64,000 nucleotides of DNA from Bifidobacterium cebidarum (GCF_009193305.1 NZ_WBVS01000001.1:62001-126000), one strand, 5' to 3'. Shown: positions 44,351 to 53,804, numbered from the stretch's first letter. Notes: generated by a model not told the origin, from the sequence alone. Numbers and translations are program-made.

Positions 44351-45637
44351 ATGTCCACCAACGCACCGAAGACCAAGGCATGGAGGCCATGGTTCGTATT
44401 CGCCGGCTGCTGCGTGCTCTCATTCATCGGCTTCGGCCTCATCGTCAACACCCAGGGCCTGTACTTCAACGCCTTGTCCGCAGAGTTCGGCGTCGGCCGC
44501 TCGCAGGTCTCCCTGCCGCTGTCCATCGAGCAGATCACCGCGGCCATCACCATGCTGTTCGCCGGCGCATTGCTCAAGAAGATTGATTCGCGCATCGTAA
44601 TTAGCGTGTGCATCGCGCTCGCCGGCGGCGTGTTCATTCTCGGCTCCACCTTCACCGCCATCTGGCAGTTCGACGTGGCTTTCGCCGTGCTCGGCGTCGC
44701 CTACGTAATCCCTATCGCCCTGACTCCGCCGGTGCTGCTGTCGAACTGGTTCAACAAGAAGCTTGGCACCGTTATGGGCATCGGCATGGGCATCTCCGGT
44801 ATCGGCGGCGCCATCTTCAACCCGGTTGTCTCCAACCTGATCACCGCCCAGGGCTGGCGCACCGCCTACCTTATCACCGGTATCGCCGTGCTCGTCTGCA
44901 TCCTGCCGTTCTCCATCTTCGCGCTGAAGTTCGCTCCGGATCCAGCCAAGGGCGAGCTGCCGTACGGTTATGAAGAGCATGCCGGCCAAGGCACCGCCGT
45001 CAACACCGCCGCTCAGGGTCTCGACGTCAAGAAGGCCTTCATGACCCGTGCCTTCATCTTCATCTCCATCGCCATCATCATCCAGCAGTTCTCCAACTCC
45101 CTGCTGCAGCACATCTCCGCACACGAAGTGCAGTACGGCTTCACCCTCTCCCAGGGTGCTCTCGTGATGACCGGCACGCTGCTCGGCGCCGCCACCGGCA
45201 AGATGCTCATCGGCATTCTGCTTGATCACCTGAAGCCGGCCGTCGTGGTCTCCCTGTTCACCTGCATCGGCATCCTCGGCTGGGGCGGTCTGCTGATCTC
45301 CCACATGCAGGCGCTGTCCATCGTCGCAGGCCTCTTCGCCGGCATCGGCCAGGGCTTCGTGCTCGTCGGCATCCCGTGGATCATCCGCAACTCCTTCGGC
45401 CCAAAGGACTACAGCACCATCCTGTCCATCATCTCGATGTTCGGCTCCTTCGCCAACGCGGCATTCACCACGCTGCACGGCACGCTATTCGACTCCACCG
45501 GCAGCTACGTGGTCTCCATCTCCGGCGGAATCGTCATCTACGTCATCGCAGCCGCTCTGGTCATCGCCGCCTATGCCGGCCGCCCGTTCCACGAAAGCAA
45601 GGAACTGGCCGAAACCAAAGTAGCAGCCGCCGCATAA
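44351..45637 (+). CDS. MFS transporter, OFA/monocarboxylate-like
   Basis: A 428-residue carrier with 12 hydrophobic segments. Features are the N-terminal WRPWFVFAGCCVLSFIGFGL, LPLSIEQITAAITMLFAGAL, and the repeat GTVMGIGMGISGIGGAIFNP, as in oxalate/formate antiporter-type MFS proteins. AAGGAGG precedes the ATG. It is followed 48 bp later by an esterase gene, suggesting import of an ester or release of an acid. Substrate unknown. Confidence 0.8.
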   Translation: MSTNAPKTKAWRPWFVFAGCCVLSFIGFGLIVNTQGLYFNALSAEFGVGRSQVSLPLSIEQITAAITMLFAGALLKKIDSRIVISVCIALAGGVFILGSTFTAIWQFDVAFAVLGVAYVIPIALTPPVLLSNWFNKKLGTVMGIGMGISGIGGAIFNPVVSNLITAQGWRTAYLITGIAVLVCILPFSIFALKFAPDPAKGELPYGYEEHAGQGTAVNTAAQGLDVKKAFMTRAFIFISIAIIIQQFSNSLLQHISAHEVQYGFTLSQGALVMTGTLLGAATGKMLIGILLDHLKPAVVVSLFTCIGILGWGGLLISHMQALSIVAGLFAGIGQGFVLVGIPWIIRNSFGPKDYSTILSIISMFGSFANAAFTTLHGTLFDSTGSYVVSISGGIVIYVIAAALVIAAYAGRPFHESKELAETKVAAAA

Positions 45638-45685
45638 CGAGCAACATCAACGTTTTATGAACCACACTATATATAAGGAATAATC

Positions 45686-46615
45686 ATGATTGTCGATCGT
45701 CAGGAAGCCATCGACCTGTTGGCCGAACGCGCCGCGCTGATGGCCAAGAACGACGCCCCGCATCTCGCCGCGCAGCGTCTGCCGGAAGGCATCGAATCCT
45801 TCAAAGACATCCCCTATCTGGAGGATGGTCTGTCCGATCATCTGGTGGACGTCTACCGTCCGGAAGGTGCCGCCGAAGGCGAGCCCCTGCCCGTGTTCAT
45901 CGACTTCCACGGCGGCGGCCTCTACTATGGCACCAAGGAGAACAACCTCTGCCGTGACATGATTCTGGCCGGCAAGGGCTTCGTGGTGGTCAACGCCAAC
46001 TACCGTCTTGTGCCCGAGGTGAGCTTCTTCGACCAGATTCGCGATGCCCTGGCGGTCATGACTTGGGTGAAGGACCATGTTGCCGAGTATCAGGGCAACC
46101 CCGACCAGGTGTTCGTCACCGGCGATTCCGCAGGCGCAACGCTTGCCATGTACGCGCTGGCCGTCAACAATTCCAAAGTGGTGCGCCAGCGTTGGTTCAT
46201 GGCCCCGAGCGGACTTACCCCGCTTGGTTTCGTGGCGACCTCCGGCATGTTCCGTCTGGAGGGCGGTGTCTACGAGCCGCTGATCAGCTACTACACCGCC
46301 GCCTACTTCACCAAGCCGAGCGAGATCATCGCCATCGCACCATACAAGAACGACCTCGACCGCCTCATCGTGGACGGCAATCTGCCTCCGACCTATCTCA
46401 TCACCAGCGACGAGGATGTGCTCGCCGACAATTCCCTGGAGCTGGCCCGCATCATGGTGCATCGCAACCGCGATTGCGAGCTGCGCATGTGGCCGCTCGG
46501 CCAAGACAAGGTTCTGGGACACATCTTCAACGTGACCCAGGCCGGCGATGCTTCCAACACCGAAGCTCTGGAAGCCATTGATGATATCGCCCGATTCGCA
46601 CGGCGGTACCTGTGA
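45686..46615 (+). CDS. Alpha/beta-hydrolase (HSL/type IV carboxylesterase-like)
   Basis: A 309-residue hydrolase with the oxyanion motif DFHGGGLYYG and the nucleophile motif VTGDSAGATLAMYAL (GDSAG), the hallmark of hormone-sensitive-lipase-type esterases. The acid residue is probably the aspartate in LITSDEDVLADNS and the base the histidine in VLGHIFNVTQ. No signal peptide, so it is intracellular. It lies in one operon with the MFS carrier and overlaps the next gene by 4 bp. It may deacylate an imported ester-decorated glycoside or oligosaccharide. Confidence 0.83.
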   Translation: MIVDRQEAIDLLAERAALMAKNDAPHLAAQRLPEGIESFKDIPYLEDGLSDHLVDVYRPEGAAEGEPLPVFIDFHGGGLYYGTKENNLCRDMILAGKGFVVVNANYRLVPEVSFFDQIRDALAVMTWVKDHVAEYQGNPDQVFVTGDSAGATLAMYALAVNNSKVVRQRWFMAPSGLTPLGFVATSGMFRLEGGVYEPLISYYTAAYFTKPSEIIAIAPYKNDLDRLIVDGNLPPTYLITSDEDVLADNSLELARIMVHRNRDCELRMWPLGQDKVLGHIFNVTQAGDASNTEALEAIDDIARFARRYL

Positions 46616-47598
46616 GCGCCGCAGCACGCGGCATGAACATCGCTAGCGCCACACCGCTTCCCCAAGCCGGTGTGGCGCTAGCCGCATTGTCGTTCGGGAA
46701 TCTTGCCGCCTCCTTGCTGCCGGAAGCATGGTGGGTGCCGGTGCACATCATCACCGCGGTATTGGGCTTGACACTGCTGATACCGGTATTGGCCAGACAC
46801 TGCATCGCCATTCGACACAGTACTGTGCGCGCATCGCTGGCCGTCGACTATCGCAATCCAATGATCGCGCCTCTAGCCACCACCATGCCAATGGCTTTGA
46901 TTACTTTGGGAACCTACTTCGTTCGCGTTGGCGCGCTTGGCATGTTGTGCGCGCAGATCATCTGGTGGTGCGGGGTACTGTGCATTGTTGCCTTCATGGC
47001 ATATTTCGCTTGGTATTTCATCGTACGCGACTTCCGATTGGATACCGTATGCCCGGCATGGTTGGTTGGTTTCGTCGGCATTCTGGTGGCCGCGGTCACT
47101 TCTGGAACCGTTGGCCTCGGTTGGGCAGGCCACATCATTTTCGTAGTCGGCTTCATTATCGACATCATTATGCTGGTGCTGATCTCCAGCCGTATCGCCT
47201 GGCACGGCTTGCCCGCCGGCATTCGGCCCACGATGACCATCTGCAGCGCGCCAATCAGCCTGCTGGTCGCCTCGTATTTCAGCACGAGCGATGTGCACGA
47301 TCCGGTGTTTATGCTGGTTCTGCTCACTTGCTCGCAGCTGCTGTTCGCCTTCGTGGCGGTGCTGATTCCTTGGATGCTCGCCACGCCGCCCTCCCCCACG
47401 TATGCGGCGTTCACCTTTCCACTGGTGATCACCGCCACCGCTTTGCAGGATGCACTGATTGTTTTTGCACAGTCCGGCTGGCATGTGCCGGCATGGGCGC
47501 ACTGGCTGCAGCTTGGCGAAACACTGCTTGCAGGAATCATGATCGTATTGGCAACAGTGGTGTTCGCTCGCATAAGCAAGCGTGCAGCATTTGCATGA
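46612..47598 (+). CDS. TDT/TehA-like membrane protein
   Basis: A 328-residue membrane protein with about ten hydrophobic segments, similar in pattern to the tellurite-resistance/dicarboxylate transporter (TDT, TehA/SLAC1) family: SFGNLAASLLPEAW at the N-terminus and MIAPLATTMPMALITLGTYF. Start GTG 46612 overlaps the esterase stop as GTGA; ATG 46633 is an alternative. A perfect 15-bp inverted repeat lies just inside the gene (46642-46682). Ligand unknown; anion or organic acid export is the family's usual role. Confidence 0.65.
   Translation: MSAAARGMNIASATPLPQAGVALAALSFGNLAASLLPEAWWVPVHIITAVLGLTLLIPVLARHCIAIRHSTVRASLAVDYRNPMIAPLATTMPMALITLGTYFVRVGALGMLCAQIIWWCGVLCIVAFMAYFAWYFIVRDFRLDTVCPAWLVGFVGILVAAVTSGTVGLGWAGHIIFVVGFIIDIIMLVLISSRIAWHGLPAGIRPTMTICSAPISLLVASYFSTSDVHDPVFMLVLLTCSQLLFAFVAVLIPWMLATPPSPTYAAFTFPLVITATALQDALIVFAQSGWHVPAWAHWLQLGETLLAGIMIVLATVVFARISKRAAFA
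46642..46682. repeat. Perfect inverted repeat inside the start of the TDT gene
   Basis: GCTAGCGCCACACCG (46642-46656) and its complement (46668-46682) flank an 11-base loop, only 30 bases after the GTG start. Confidence 0.85.
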
Positions 47599-47617
47599 TT
47601 GGATAAGTTGTAAGCCA

Positions 47618-47664
47618 TATATAGAATGCCCTGCTCCTTGATCAAGGAACAGGGCATTCTATAT
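47618..47664. terminator. Bidirectional terminator between convergent genes
   Basis: TATATAGAATGCCCTG and CAGGGCATTCTATATA form the outer stem, continued inward by TCCTTGATCAAGGA with one mismatch each side; shared by the TDT gene and the GH3 gene. Confidence 0.85.
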
Positions 47665-47696
47665 ATCAAGTCGCGCTCGAGGCTTCTCTGTGATTG

Positions 47697-50051
47697 TTAT
47701 GCCACGGTGAAGGTGATGCGCTTCAGGTCGTCACGGCGGGACGAGTGGCCGATGAGCAATTCGAATTCGCCGGGCTCCACGATGCGATTGGCTTCGGAAT
47801 CGACGATGGTGCAGTCAGCGACCGGGATATCGAACGAGACGGTCTTGGTTTCGCCAGGTGCGAGTTCCACGCGCTGGAAGGCCTTGAGCTCGCGATCAGT
47901 CCAGCTGTAGGAGGTCACGATATCGCCGATGTAGGCCTGTACGACTTCAGTGCCGGCCATATCGCCCGTATTGGTCAGGGTGATTTCGGCGTGTACGGTA
48001 TCGGTTTTGGCAAAAGTGCCGTCGGCGTTCGAAGCGCCACCGGTGATAACCGGCTCACCGTACTCGAACGTGGTGTAGCTCAGTCCTTCGCCGAATGCGA
48101 ATGCCGGATCCTGCGTGAGGTCGGCGTAACGATCGCCGTGCTGGCCGCGCACCTGGTTGTAGTAGACGGGCAGCTGGCCTGCGTGGCGAGGGAAGGTGAC
48201 GGGCAGGCGGCCGGACGGGTTGGTCAGGCCGAAGATGATTTCGGCGATGGCCTGGCCACCCTTCATGCCCGGGTTGGCGGCCCACAGGATGGATCCCGTG
48301 CCGGTTTCCGGGTCGCTCACGCGCTTGGCGAAGACGCCGTTGGCGCCCACGATGGAGGCGGGCAGGATCTGCGGCTTGGAGCTCACCAGCACGGTGACCA
48401 TCGGCTTGCCGGTTTCCTTGGCCACGGCCGCGAGCGCGTCGAGCAGCGCGTTCTGGCCGCCGAGCAGTTCAAGGGTGGCGGTGGAGCAGGTTTCACCGGT
48501 CAGCTGCACGGTATCGCCCACCACGGCCACGATCAGATCGGACTTACGGGCGTTATCCACGGCTTCGTCAAGCATCGCCTGATCGATGGCGGCGGAGACG
48601 CCGATCTTCGGGCGAGGCTGGCCATCCGGATAGAGTTCGCCGGCCGGGTCGGTGACGAGGTCAACGATGTTGGCGCCACGGGAGTACACGACCTCGGTGC
48701 CGTCGGCCGCAAACCGCTTGATGCCGTCGAGCACGGTGGTGATCATGTGGCGCGGCTGGCCGTCCGGCATCCAGGAAACCTGGCCGGAGTTGCCGGTCCA
48801 GTCGCCGAGCTGGTTCTGTGCGTCATCAGCCAGCGGGCCGACCACGGCGATGCGCTTGGCCTTGTCGGCCGCGAACGGCAGGTTGCCATCGTTGCGCAGC
48901 AGCGCCACAGCTTCGCGTGCCAGTTCAAGGTTGATTTGCTGGTGCGCCTCGGAGCCGATGACGGTCTTGATACGGTCGGCGTCAGGCAGACGCGGGTCTT
49001 CGAACAGGCCGAGGCGGAACTTCAGCGCCAGAATGCGGGCGACCGCCTCGTCAATCAGGGATTCATTCAGGAGGCCGGTCTTCACGGCTTCGATGGCGCC
49101 CTCGTAGAACTGTGGCGTGGTCATGACCAGATCGTTGCCGGCCTTGACCGCGTCTGCAGCGGCGTGCACGTAATCCGGCTTGACCTTCTGTTCCCACACG
49201 GAGCGGCCGACGTTGTCCCAGTCGGTGATCAGCGTGCCATTGTACTTCCATGCACCGCGTAGCTTGTCGGTCAGCAGCCACTTGTTGAAGGTGACCGGTA
49301 CGCCGTCGATGGATTCGTAGCCGAGCATGAACGTGCCGCAGCCTTCCTTGGCCACGCGCTCGAACGGCGGCAGGAACCAGGATTCGAGCTTGCGGTGGGA
49401 GAGGTCTGCTTCGGAGGCGTCACGGCCGCCTTGGGTTTCGGAGTAGCCGGCGAAGTGCTTGGCGCAGGCCAGGATGGCGTCCTTCGGCAGTTCCTCGCCG
49501 GCCTTCGCACCGCCCTGATAGCCCTTGACCATGGCGGAGGCGAGCTCACCGATCAGCATTGGATCCTCGCCGAAGGTTTCATCCACGCGGCCCCATCGGG
49601 TATCGCGCGCGATGCACAGCACCGGGGAGAAGGTCCAGTGCACGCCGGTGCAGGAGACTTCTTCGGCGGTGGCGCGGCCCGCTTGACGCACTTTTTCGGC
49701 GTCCCAGCTCAATGCCATGCCGAGCTGGGAGGGGAAGATCGTGGCACCAGGCCAGAAGGAGTACCCGTGGATGCAGTCGTCGCCGATGACCAGTGGAATG
49801 CCGAGACGGGTTTTCTCGTTGACGGTTTTGACGGCGCGCGGCAGGTCCTCCGGGCTGGTGTGCAGGATGGAGCCGACATGCTTGTTGACGATCAGGTCAT
49901 CCAAATCGCCGCCGCGAGCGTCGAGCTGCATCATCTGGCCGACCTTCTCCTCCAGCGTCATGCGGGAGAGCAGGTCTGCAATACGCTCGGATGCGGGCAG
50001 ATCAGGGTTCTTGTAGGGCAGGATTGCTGCGGTTGCAGTTTTTTCGGCCAT
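47697..50051 (-). CDS. GH3 family beta-glucosidase, BglX-like
   Basis: A 784-residue GH3 enzyme. It has RMTLEEKVGQMMQLDARGGD, LGIPLVIGDDCIHGYSFWPG, SPVLCIARDTRWGRVDETFG, ACAKHFAGYSETQGGRDASE and the nucleophile aspartate in NGTLITDWDNVGR, then the alpha/beta-sandwich and a fibronectin III-like end. This is the layout of periplasmic BglX, but no signal peptide is seen, so it works on imported glycosides. Start ATG 50051 (MAEKTATAA) is preceded by GAGGAAAG; ATG 50084 would add 11 residues. An operator-like TTACCAATCGGTAG lies at 50091-50104. Confidence 0.9.
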   Translation of the reverse strand: MAEKTATAAILPYKNPDLPASERIADLLSRMTLEEKVGQMMQLDARGGDLDDLIVNKHVGSILHTSPEDLPRAVKTVNEKTRLGIPLVIGDDCIHGYSFWPGATIFPSQLGMALSWDAEKVRQAGRATAEEVSCTGVHWTFSPVLCIARDTRWGRVDETFGEDPMLIGELASAMVKGYQGGAKAGEELPKDAILACAKHFAGYSETQGGRDASEADLSHRKLESWFLPPFERVAKEGCGTFMLGYESIDGVPVTFNKWLLTDKLRGAWKYNGTLITDWDNVGRSVWEQKVKPDYVHAAADAVKAGNDLVMTTPQFYEGAIEAVKTGLLNESLIDEAVARILALKFRLGLFEDPRLPDADRIKTVIGSEAHQQINLELAREAVALLRNDGNLPFAADKAKRIAVVGPLADDAQNQLGDWTGNSGQVSWMPDGQPRHMITTVLDGIKRFAADGTEVVYSRGANIVDLVTDPAGELYPDGQPRPKIGVSAAIDQAMLDEAVDNARKSDLIVAVVGDTVQLTGETCSTATLELLGGQNALLDALAAVAKETGKPMVTVLVSSKPQILPASIVGANGVFAKRVSDPETGTGSILWAANPGMKGGQAIAEIIFGLTNPSGRLPVTFPRHAGQLPVYYNQVRGQHGDRYADLTQDPAFAFGEGLSYTTFEYGEPVITGGASNADGTFAKTDTVHAEITLTNTGDMAGTEVVQAYIGDIVTSYSWTDRELKAFQRVELAPGETKTVSFDIPVADCTIVDSEANRIVEPGEFELLIGHSSRRDDLKRITFTVA

Positions 50052-50090
50052 GGTGGTTTCGCTTTCCTCGATGAAATCGAACATCTTTAA

Positions 50091-50104
50091 TTACCAATCG
50101 GTAG
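50091..50104 (-). promoter_or_regulatory. TetR operator-like site before GH3
   Basis: TTACCAATCGGTAG resembles TTACCAAGCGGTAA at 51040-51053 in front of the TetR gene at 50377-51015, so both promoters may be controlled by that regulator. Confidence 0.65.
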
Positions 50105-50171
50105 TTTATCGCGGCCTACGACACAACACGCGGACACCACAACATAAAACGTTGGAGCCTCAGCAAAAAGA

Positions 50172-50338
50172 CACTAAGTATGCGTCGCAACACAGCACCC
50201 GCATACTTAACGCCGGTTCAGGAGTGGAAACCGGCGCTATGTATGCGCGCTAACGGTACGCCCGCATACTTAACGCCGGTTCTAGGGCTCAAACCATGTA
50301 TGTGGGACCATCGTTGAGTCGCATACTTAGCGCCAGTT
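50172..50338. repeat. Hairpin-repeat cluster C (CGCATACTTAACGCCGGTT motif)
   Basis: CCCGCATACTTAACGCCGGT occurs at 50198 and again at 50260, with a third variant, CGCATACTTAGCGCCAGTT, at 50320. Opposite arms are CACTAAGTATGCG (50172), AACCGGCGCTATGTATGCG (50229-50247) and AACCATGTATGTGGG (50292). The copy at 50200 pairs over 19 bp with the arm at 50229 with few mismatches. It lies between a TetR stop and a GH3 start; no gene fits in 50105-50376. Confidence 0.8.
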
Positions 50339-50376
50339 GAGCGCCCCGCAGTCCGCGAAGGTCTAAGTCCCGAAAC

Positions 50377-51015
50377 TCAGCGATAGCCGTCCCAGAGGGG
50401 TGACGGAAACAGTAGCGGCTCGAATTCGGACCATTCTTCGTTGAGGTCGATGGCCGGCTCACGCAGCCAACGCAATTGAATGCCGTCCATGACTTCCAAT
50501 GCTTTGCGCACGGTAGGACGAACCTCGTCAAACGAGGCGAACACCGGAGGGATACGCCAGTCAAAACCGGAATAGTAGCGCCAGATCGAGTTCTGGCGGT
50601 CGGCGAATTCCCCATGCAGCGGATGGTCGGGATTGAAGGTCTCCACCTGCAGTACGGAGAACAGCTGCACCAGCATGCGTCGCTGTGAGTTGTAGTGCAC
50701 CAGATAGCGAAGATAGGCCGGCAGACGAAGGTCGTCGACGGTGGATCCCGGGAGTCCGGAAGCCTTGAAATCACTGACGTTGCCACCCTCGTTGTAGTTC
50801 TCGAGGTACACCATGGAGAGCATGTTGTCCTTGCTGCCGATGTATCGCAGCACGCCCTGCTTGGTGACGCCCACCGCATCGGCCACATCCTGCACGGAGA
50901 TGCCGTTGTATCCGCGTTCGGAGATCAGACGCACTGCGGCGTCGAGAATCTCGCGCTTGCGCTCAAGCGGCGATTTGCGGACTCGTTTGTGGTTGGAAGT
51001 GGTTTCTGCGGCCAT
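50377..51015 (-). CDS. TetR-family regulator (GH3/GH31-linked)
   Basis: A 212-residue regulator beginning NHKRVRKSPLERKREILDAA, with HTH VQDVADAVGVTKQGVLRYIG then SKDNML and the C-terminal MDGIQLRWLREPAIDLNEEW then FPSPLWDGYR shared with the other island TetRs, most closely the one at 59359. It lies between a GH31 gene and a GH3 gene, all on the minus strand. TTACCAAGCGGTAA at 51040-51053, 25 bp before the start, is the probable autoregulatory site. Confidence 0.88.
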   Translation of the reverse strand: MAAETTSNHKRVRKSPLERKREILDAAVRLISERGYNGISVQDVADAVGVTKQGVLRYIGSKDNMLSMVYLENYNEGGNVSDFKASGLPGSTVDDLRLPAYLRYLVHYNSQRRMLVQLFSVLQVETFNPDHPLHGEFADRQNSIWRYYSGFDWRIPPVFASFDEVRPTVRKALEVMDGIQLRWLREPAIDLNEEWSEFEPLLFPSPLWDGYR

Positions 51016-51039
51016 AGCTGCCTAGTGTAACCCACCTCA

Positions 51040-51053
51040 TTACCAAGCGGTAA
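51040..51053 (-). promoter_or_regulatory. TetR operator upstream of the TetR gene
   Basis: TTACCAAGCGGTAA is an imperfect palindrome (TTACC/GGTAA arms) similar to the site at 50091-50104. Confidence 0.65.
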
Positions 51054-51056
51054 CGA

Positions 51057-51087
51057 AGGGCCCCGTTGCGGTTCTCAGCGGGGCCCT
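51057..51087 (-). terminator. Hairpin after the GH31 gene
   Basis: AGGGCCCCG and CGGGGCCCT form a strong GC stem; on the minus strand it is followed by TCGTTACC, so the T-tract is weak. Confidence 0.6.
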
Positions 51088-51117
51088 CTCATCAATCAGC
51101 GACCATCGCAGGCGGAA

Positions 51118-53652
51118 TCATGCAGTGCGCAATAGCGGCTCAGCCACGGCTTGAATCACCGAAACCGGCATATGCGAATCGTCGAAGTCGTGACGCGGAT
51201 GGCCGCTGGCTTTGCTCTCCAGCGTATGCAAAGCCCCCAATGCCCCGGCACCGTTATCGCGGATGAGCGCGTACGCGCGCTCCTTGGTGAGGTAGTCGAT
51301 TTGTGCGTCGTAGAGCACGCGGAAGGCGTCGTCAATCGCCGGATCTTCTGCGACGGCCAACGCTCCGGAAACCATGATTTCCGCAGCAGTCGGCACATTG
51401 GCGACATCGACCGTCAGACCGAATGTGTCCGCATCATACGAGACCTGAGCCTCGACGGGCTTGCCATCCACGGTAACCGCCAAGTCGGTCTGCGCCACGC
51501 CCTGGAAGGTGATGCTCCAGGTGCGGCGCTCGGGCACAGCCGAGGCATTGCCCGATACCGGTGCGACAACGAAGCTGGACATTCCAGCAGCTTCATCCGC
51601 ATGCACGGCTTCGGCCGCTCCCCCATGCCAGGCAAAGGACATGGCGGTGGTCGCCGCAGCCGATTCGTCCGGACGGGCCTGGTTGGTGCCATCGTCCTCC
51701 TTAAGTGCGAACGAACCGGATGCACCGGGGAACACCAGTACTTCGAGATGCACAGGATTATCGACGGAGTTCTTGCGACCGTTCAGCTCATCCAACTGCT
51801 GCAGCGGCACGATGCCGCCGGCCTTGGCGAACACCGGAATGCCGTCGAGCCCACGCCACACTTCGAACTTACGGCCATTGGGCGAATGCGATTCATAACG
51901 ACGGCCGGTGAAGAAATCGAACCATGTGCCCTGCGGCAGCCAGACGTCGGCCTTGGCCATCTGCACATCGCGGTCGGAGGGCGTGACGATTGGAGCCACG
52001 ATAAGTTCGGTGCCAAAGCGGAACTCCTGCTCCACCCCGTAGGCGTTCGCGTTCTCCGGCGACTGCCAGTACATCGGTTCGACCAGCGGTCGGCCTTCGG
52101 CGGCGGCGCGCCAGTTCATCGTATAGAGATACGGCAGCAGCATATGGCGCAGTCGCAGTGCCATATCCATGGCCACTTCCGTTTCGGGGTGGAAGTTCCA
52201 CGGCTCCTTGCCATTGAATGGCGAATCGGTGGAGTGCAGCCGGTTGATGGGGCTGAAGGCACCAAGCTGATACCAGCGGGCCTCCAATTCCTCGTCGCGA
52301 TAGCCGAACATGTGGCCACCAATATCATGGCTCCACCAGCCGTAGCCGATATTCGATGCGGTGGCAGTGAAATACGGCTGGAATTTGAGAGATTCCCAAG
52401 TGACCACGGTGTCACCGGAGAAGCCGACCGGGTAGCGGTGCGAACCGGGGCCGGCGTAACGGGAGAAGGTGAGCGGCCAATGGCCGTCACGACCGGAGTC
52501 AAGGTAGTGCATGTGGTTAAGCATCCATAACGGATCAAGGCCCCGTTGGCGGGTCACTCCACCTTGTTGCCAGTCAAGCCACCAGAAGTCGGTGCCCATG
52601 GTTTCAAGATCGTGGTGGAGTTGGAAATAGGCGTTCATGAAGCGCGGGCTGGTCAGGTCGAATTCCACCGGCTCTTCGCTCCGGGGATCAATCCCCATGG
52701 CTTCGGCCGCCTCATCGTATCCATCTTCGAAGGCGCGGATGCCGTCTCGCGGATGGACGTTCAGCGTGGTCTTGAGACCATGCTCATGCAAGATGCGTTG
52801 GAATCGCTCGGGATCGGGGAAGAAGCTGCGATTCCATGTGTAGCCGGTCCAGCCGGAACCGTATGCAGGATCCACATCATCCACCAGGTGCCAATCCATG
52901 TCGATGACGGCGGTGGTGAACGGTAGCCCCTCCTGCTCGAAATGATTCACGAGTTCGAGATATTCGGCCTCGGTATAGCGATGGTAGCGGCTCCACCAGT
53001 TGCCCAGGGCGAATCGCGGCAGTAGCGGAGTAGGTCCGGTCAGACGGTAGAAATCCTGCACGGCCTCGATGAAACGGTGACCGTAGCCGAAGAAATAGAG
53101 GTCGATGCCATCGTTGTCACGAGGTACCACCCACGTACCGAACGGATTGGCTTCGCCTTTGATTTCGGTAGCTTCATCGTCTTCCACGATGATGTTCGAG
53201 GCCGAATCGTCGACGGCCGCCCAACCGTCGTGGGAAATCACGCCGAGGCCGAGTTCGGTCTCGCCATTCACCTCATCGAGCGTGCGGGCGGTTCCCCTCA
53301 GATTGCCACGCTGCACGTCACCGTAATGCCAGGTGTTCATCTGGGAGTCGGCTACGCCCTTGACCACGATGCTTAGTCCTTCTTTGCTGAAAGGCTGCAT
53401 GTCATAGGTCAGGCGCAGGGCCGGTGTATCCACAATGAGCAGGCCATCGCGCATGGTTTGGGTGAAGCGCGGGACTCCACTGGCAAAGTCACGATTCACG
53501 ACCATCTGCGTGGCATGGTCTTCAAAACGGCCGTCTTCCTGCCATTCAAGACGAATGAGCGATTCAGTAAGAACGCCGATTCGCCATCGGTCACCCTGAA
53601 TCACAGCCGCCGGATTCATGCCGGGGTTGGTCGCAAGTCTCGGGAAGGTCAT
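51118..53652 (-). CDS. GH31 family alpha-glycosidase
   Basis: An 844-residue GH31 enzyme. The N-terminal sandwich precedes the barrel with FTTAVIDMDWHLVDDVDPAY, the nucleophile region TDFWWLDWQQGG (aspartate in WLDW) and the acid/base region VGFSGDTVVTWESL; SHDIGGHMFGYRDEELEARW is also conserved. Members cleave alpha-glucosides or alpha-xylosides. The domain following the barrel, with inserted Asp-rich loops, suggests a neutral alpha-glucosidase type. No signal peptide. AAAGGAG precedes ATG 53652. A small dyad ATCGT-N7-ACGAT at 53680-53696 may be regulatory. Confidence 0.9.
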   Translation of the reverse strand: MTFPRLATNPGMNPAAVIQGDRWRIGVLTESLIRLEWQEDGRFEDHATQMVVNRDFASGVPRFTQTMRDGLLIVDTPALRLTYDMQPFSKEGLSIVVKGVADSQMNTWHYGDVQRGNLRGTARTLDEVNGETELGLGVISHDGWAAVDDSASNIIVEDDEATEIKGEANPFGTWVVPRDNDGIDLYFFGYGHRFIEAVQDFYRLTGPTPLLPRFALGNWWSRYHRYTEAEYLELVNHFEQEGLPFTTAVIDMDWHLVDDVDPAYGSGWTGYTWNRSFFPDPERFQRILHEHGLKTTLNVHPRDGIRAFEDGYDEAAEAMGIDPRSEEPVEFDLTSPRFMNAYFQLHHDLETMGTDFWWLDWQQGGVTRQRGLDPLWMLNHMHYLDSGRDGHWPLTFSRYAGPGSHRYPVGFSGDTVVTWESLKFQPYFTATASNIGYGWWSHDIGGHMFGYRDEELEARWYQLGAFSPINRLHSTDSPFNGKEPWNFHPETEVAMDMALRLRHMLLPYLYTMNWRAAAEGRPLVEPMYWQSPENANAYGVEQEFRFGTELIVAPIVTPSDRDVQMAKADVWLPQGTWFDFFTGRRYESHSPNGRKFEVWRGLDGIPVFAKAGGIVPLQQLDELNGRKNSVDNPVHLEVLVFPGASGSFALKEDDGTNQARPDESAAATTAMSFAWHGGAAEAVHADEAAGMSSFVVAPVSGNASAVPERRTWSITFQGVAQTDLAVTVDGKPVEAQVSYDADTFGLTVDVANVPTAAEIMVSGALAVAEDPAIDDAFRVLYDAQIDYLTKERAYALIRDNGAGALGALHTLESKASGHPRHDFDDSHMPVSVIQAVAEPLLRTA

Positions 53653-53758
53653 GCCGCGCTCCTTTGCAAAGTGATGCCTATCGTCATGACAACGATATCA
53701 TCAATACGGCCCATATGTTCGTCGCGCCGAAGCGCTATAGTGCCACACCACGCAAAAA

Positions 53759-53784
53759 GCTCCCCTCACATGCATGAGGGGAGC
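53759..53784 (-). terminator. Terminator after the GH30 gene
   Basis: GCTCCCCTCA and TGAGGGGAGC pair across CATGCA; on the minus strand followed by TTTTTGCG. Confidence 0.88.
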
Positions 53785-53804
53785 CAGAGCGTAATCTACA
53801 TCAC

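Noticed and set aside
44420..45478. 352-codon minus-strand frame, Asp/Gly/His rich
   Set aside because: Antisense to the MFS gene at 44351; no domain and typical antisense composition.
47694..49262. 522-codon plus-strand frame
   Set aside because: Antisense to the GH3 gene with catalytic motifs on the minus strand.
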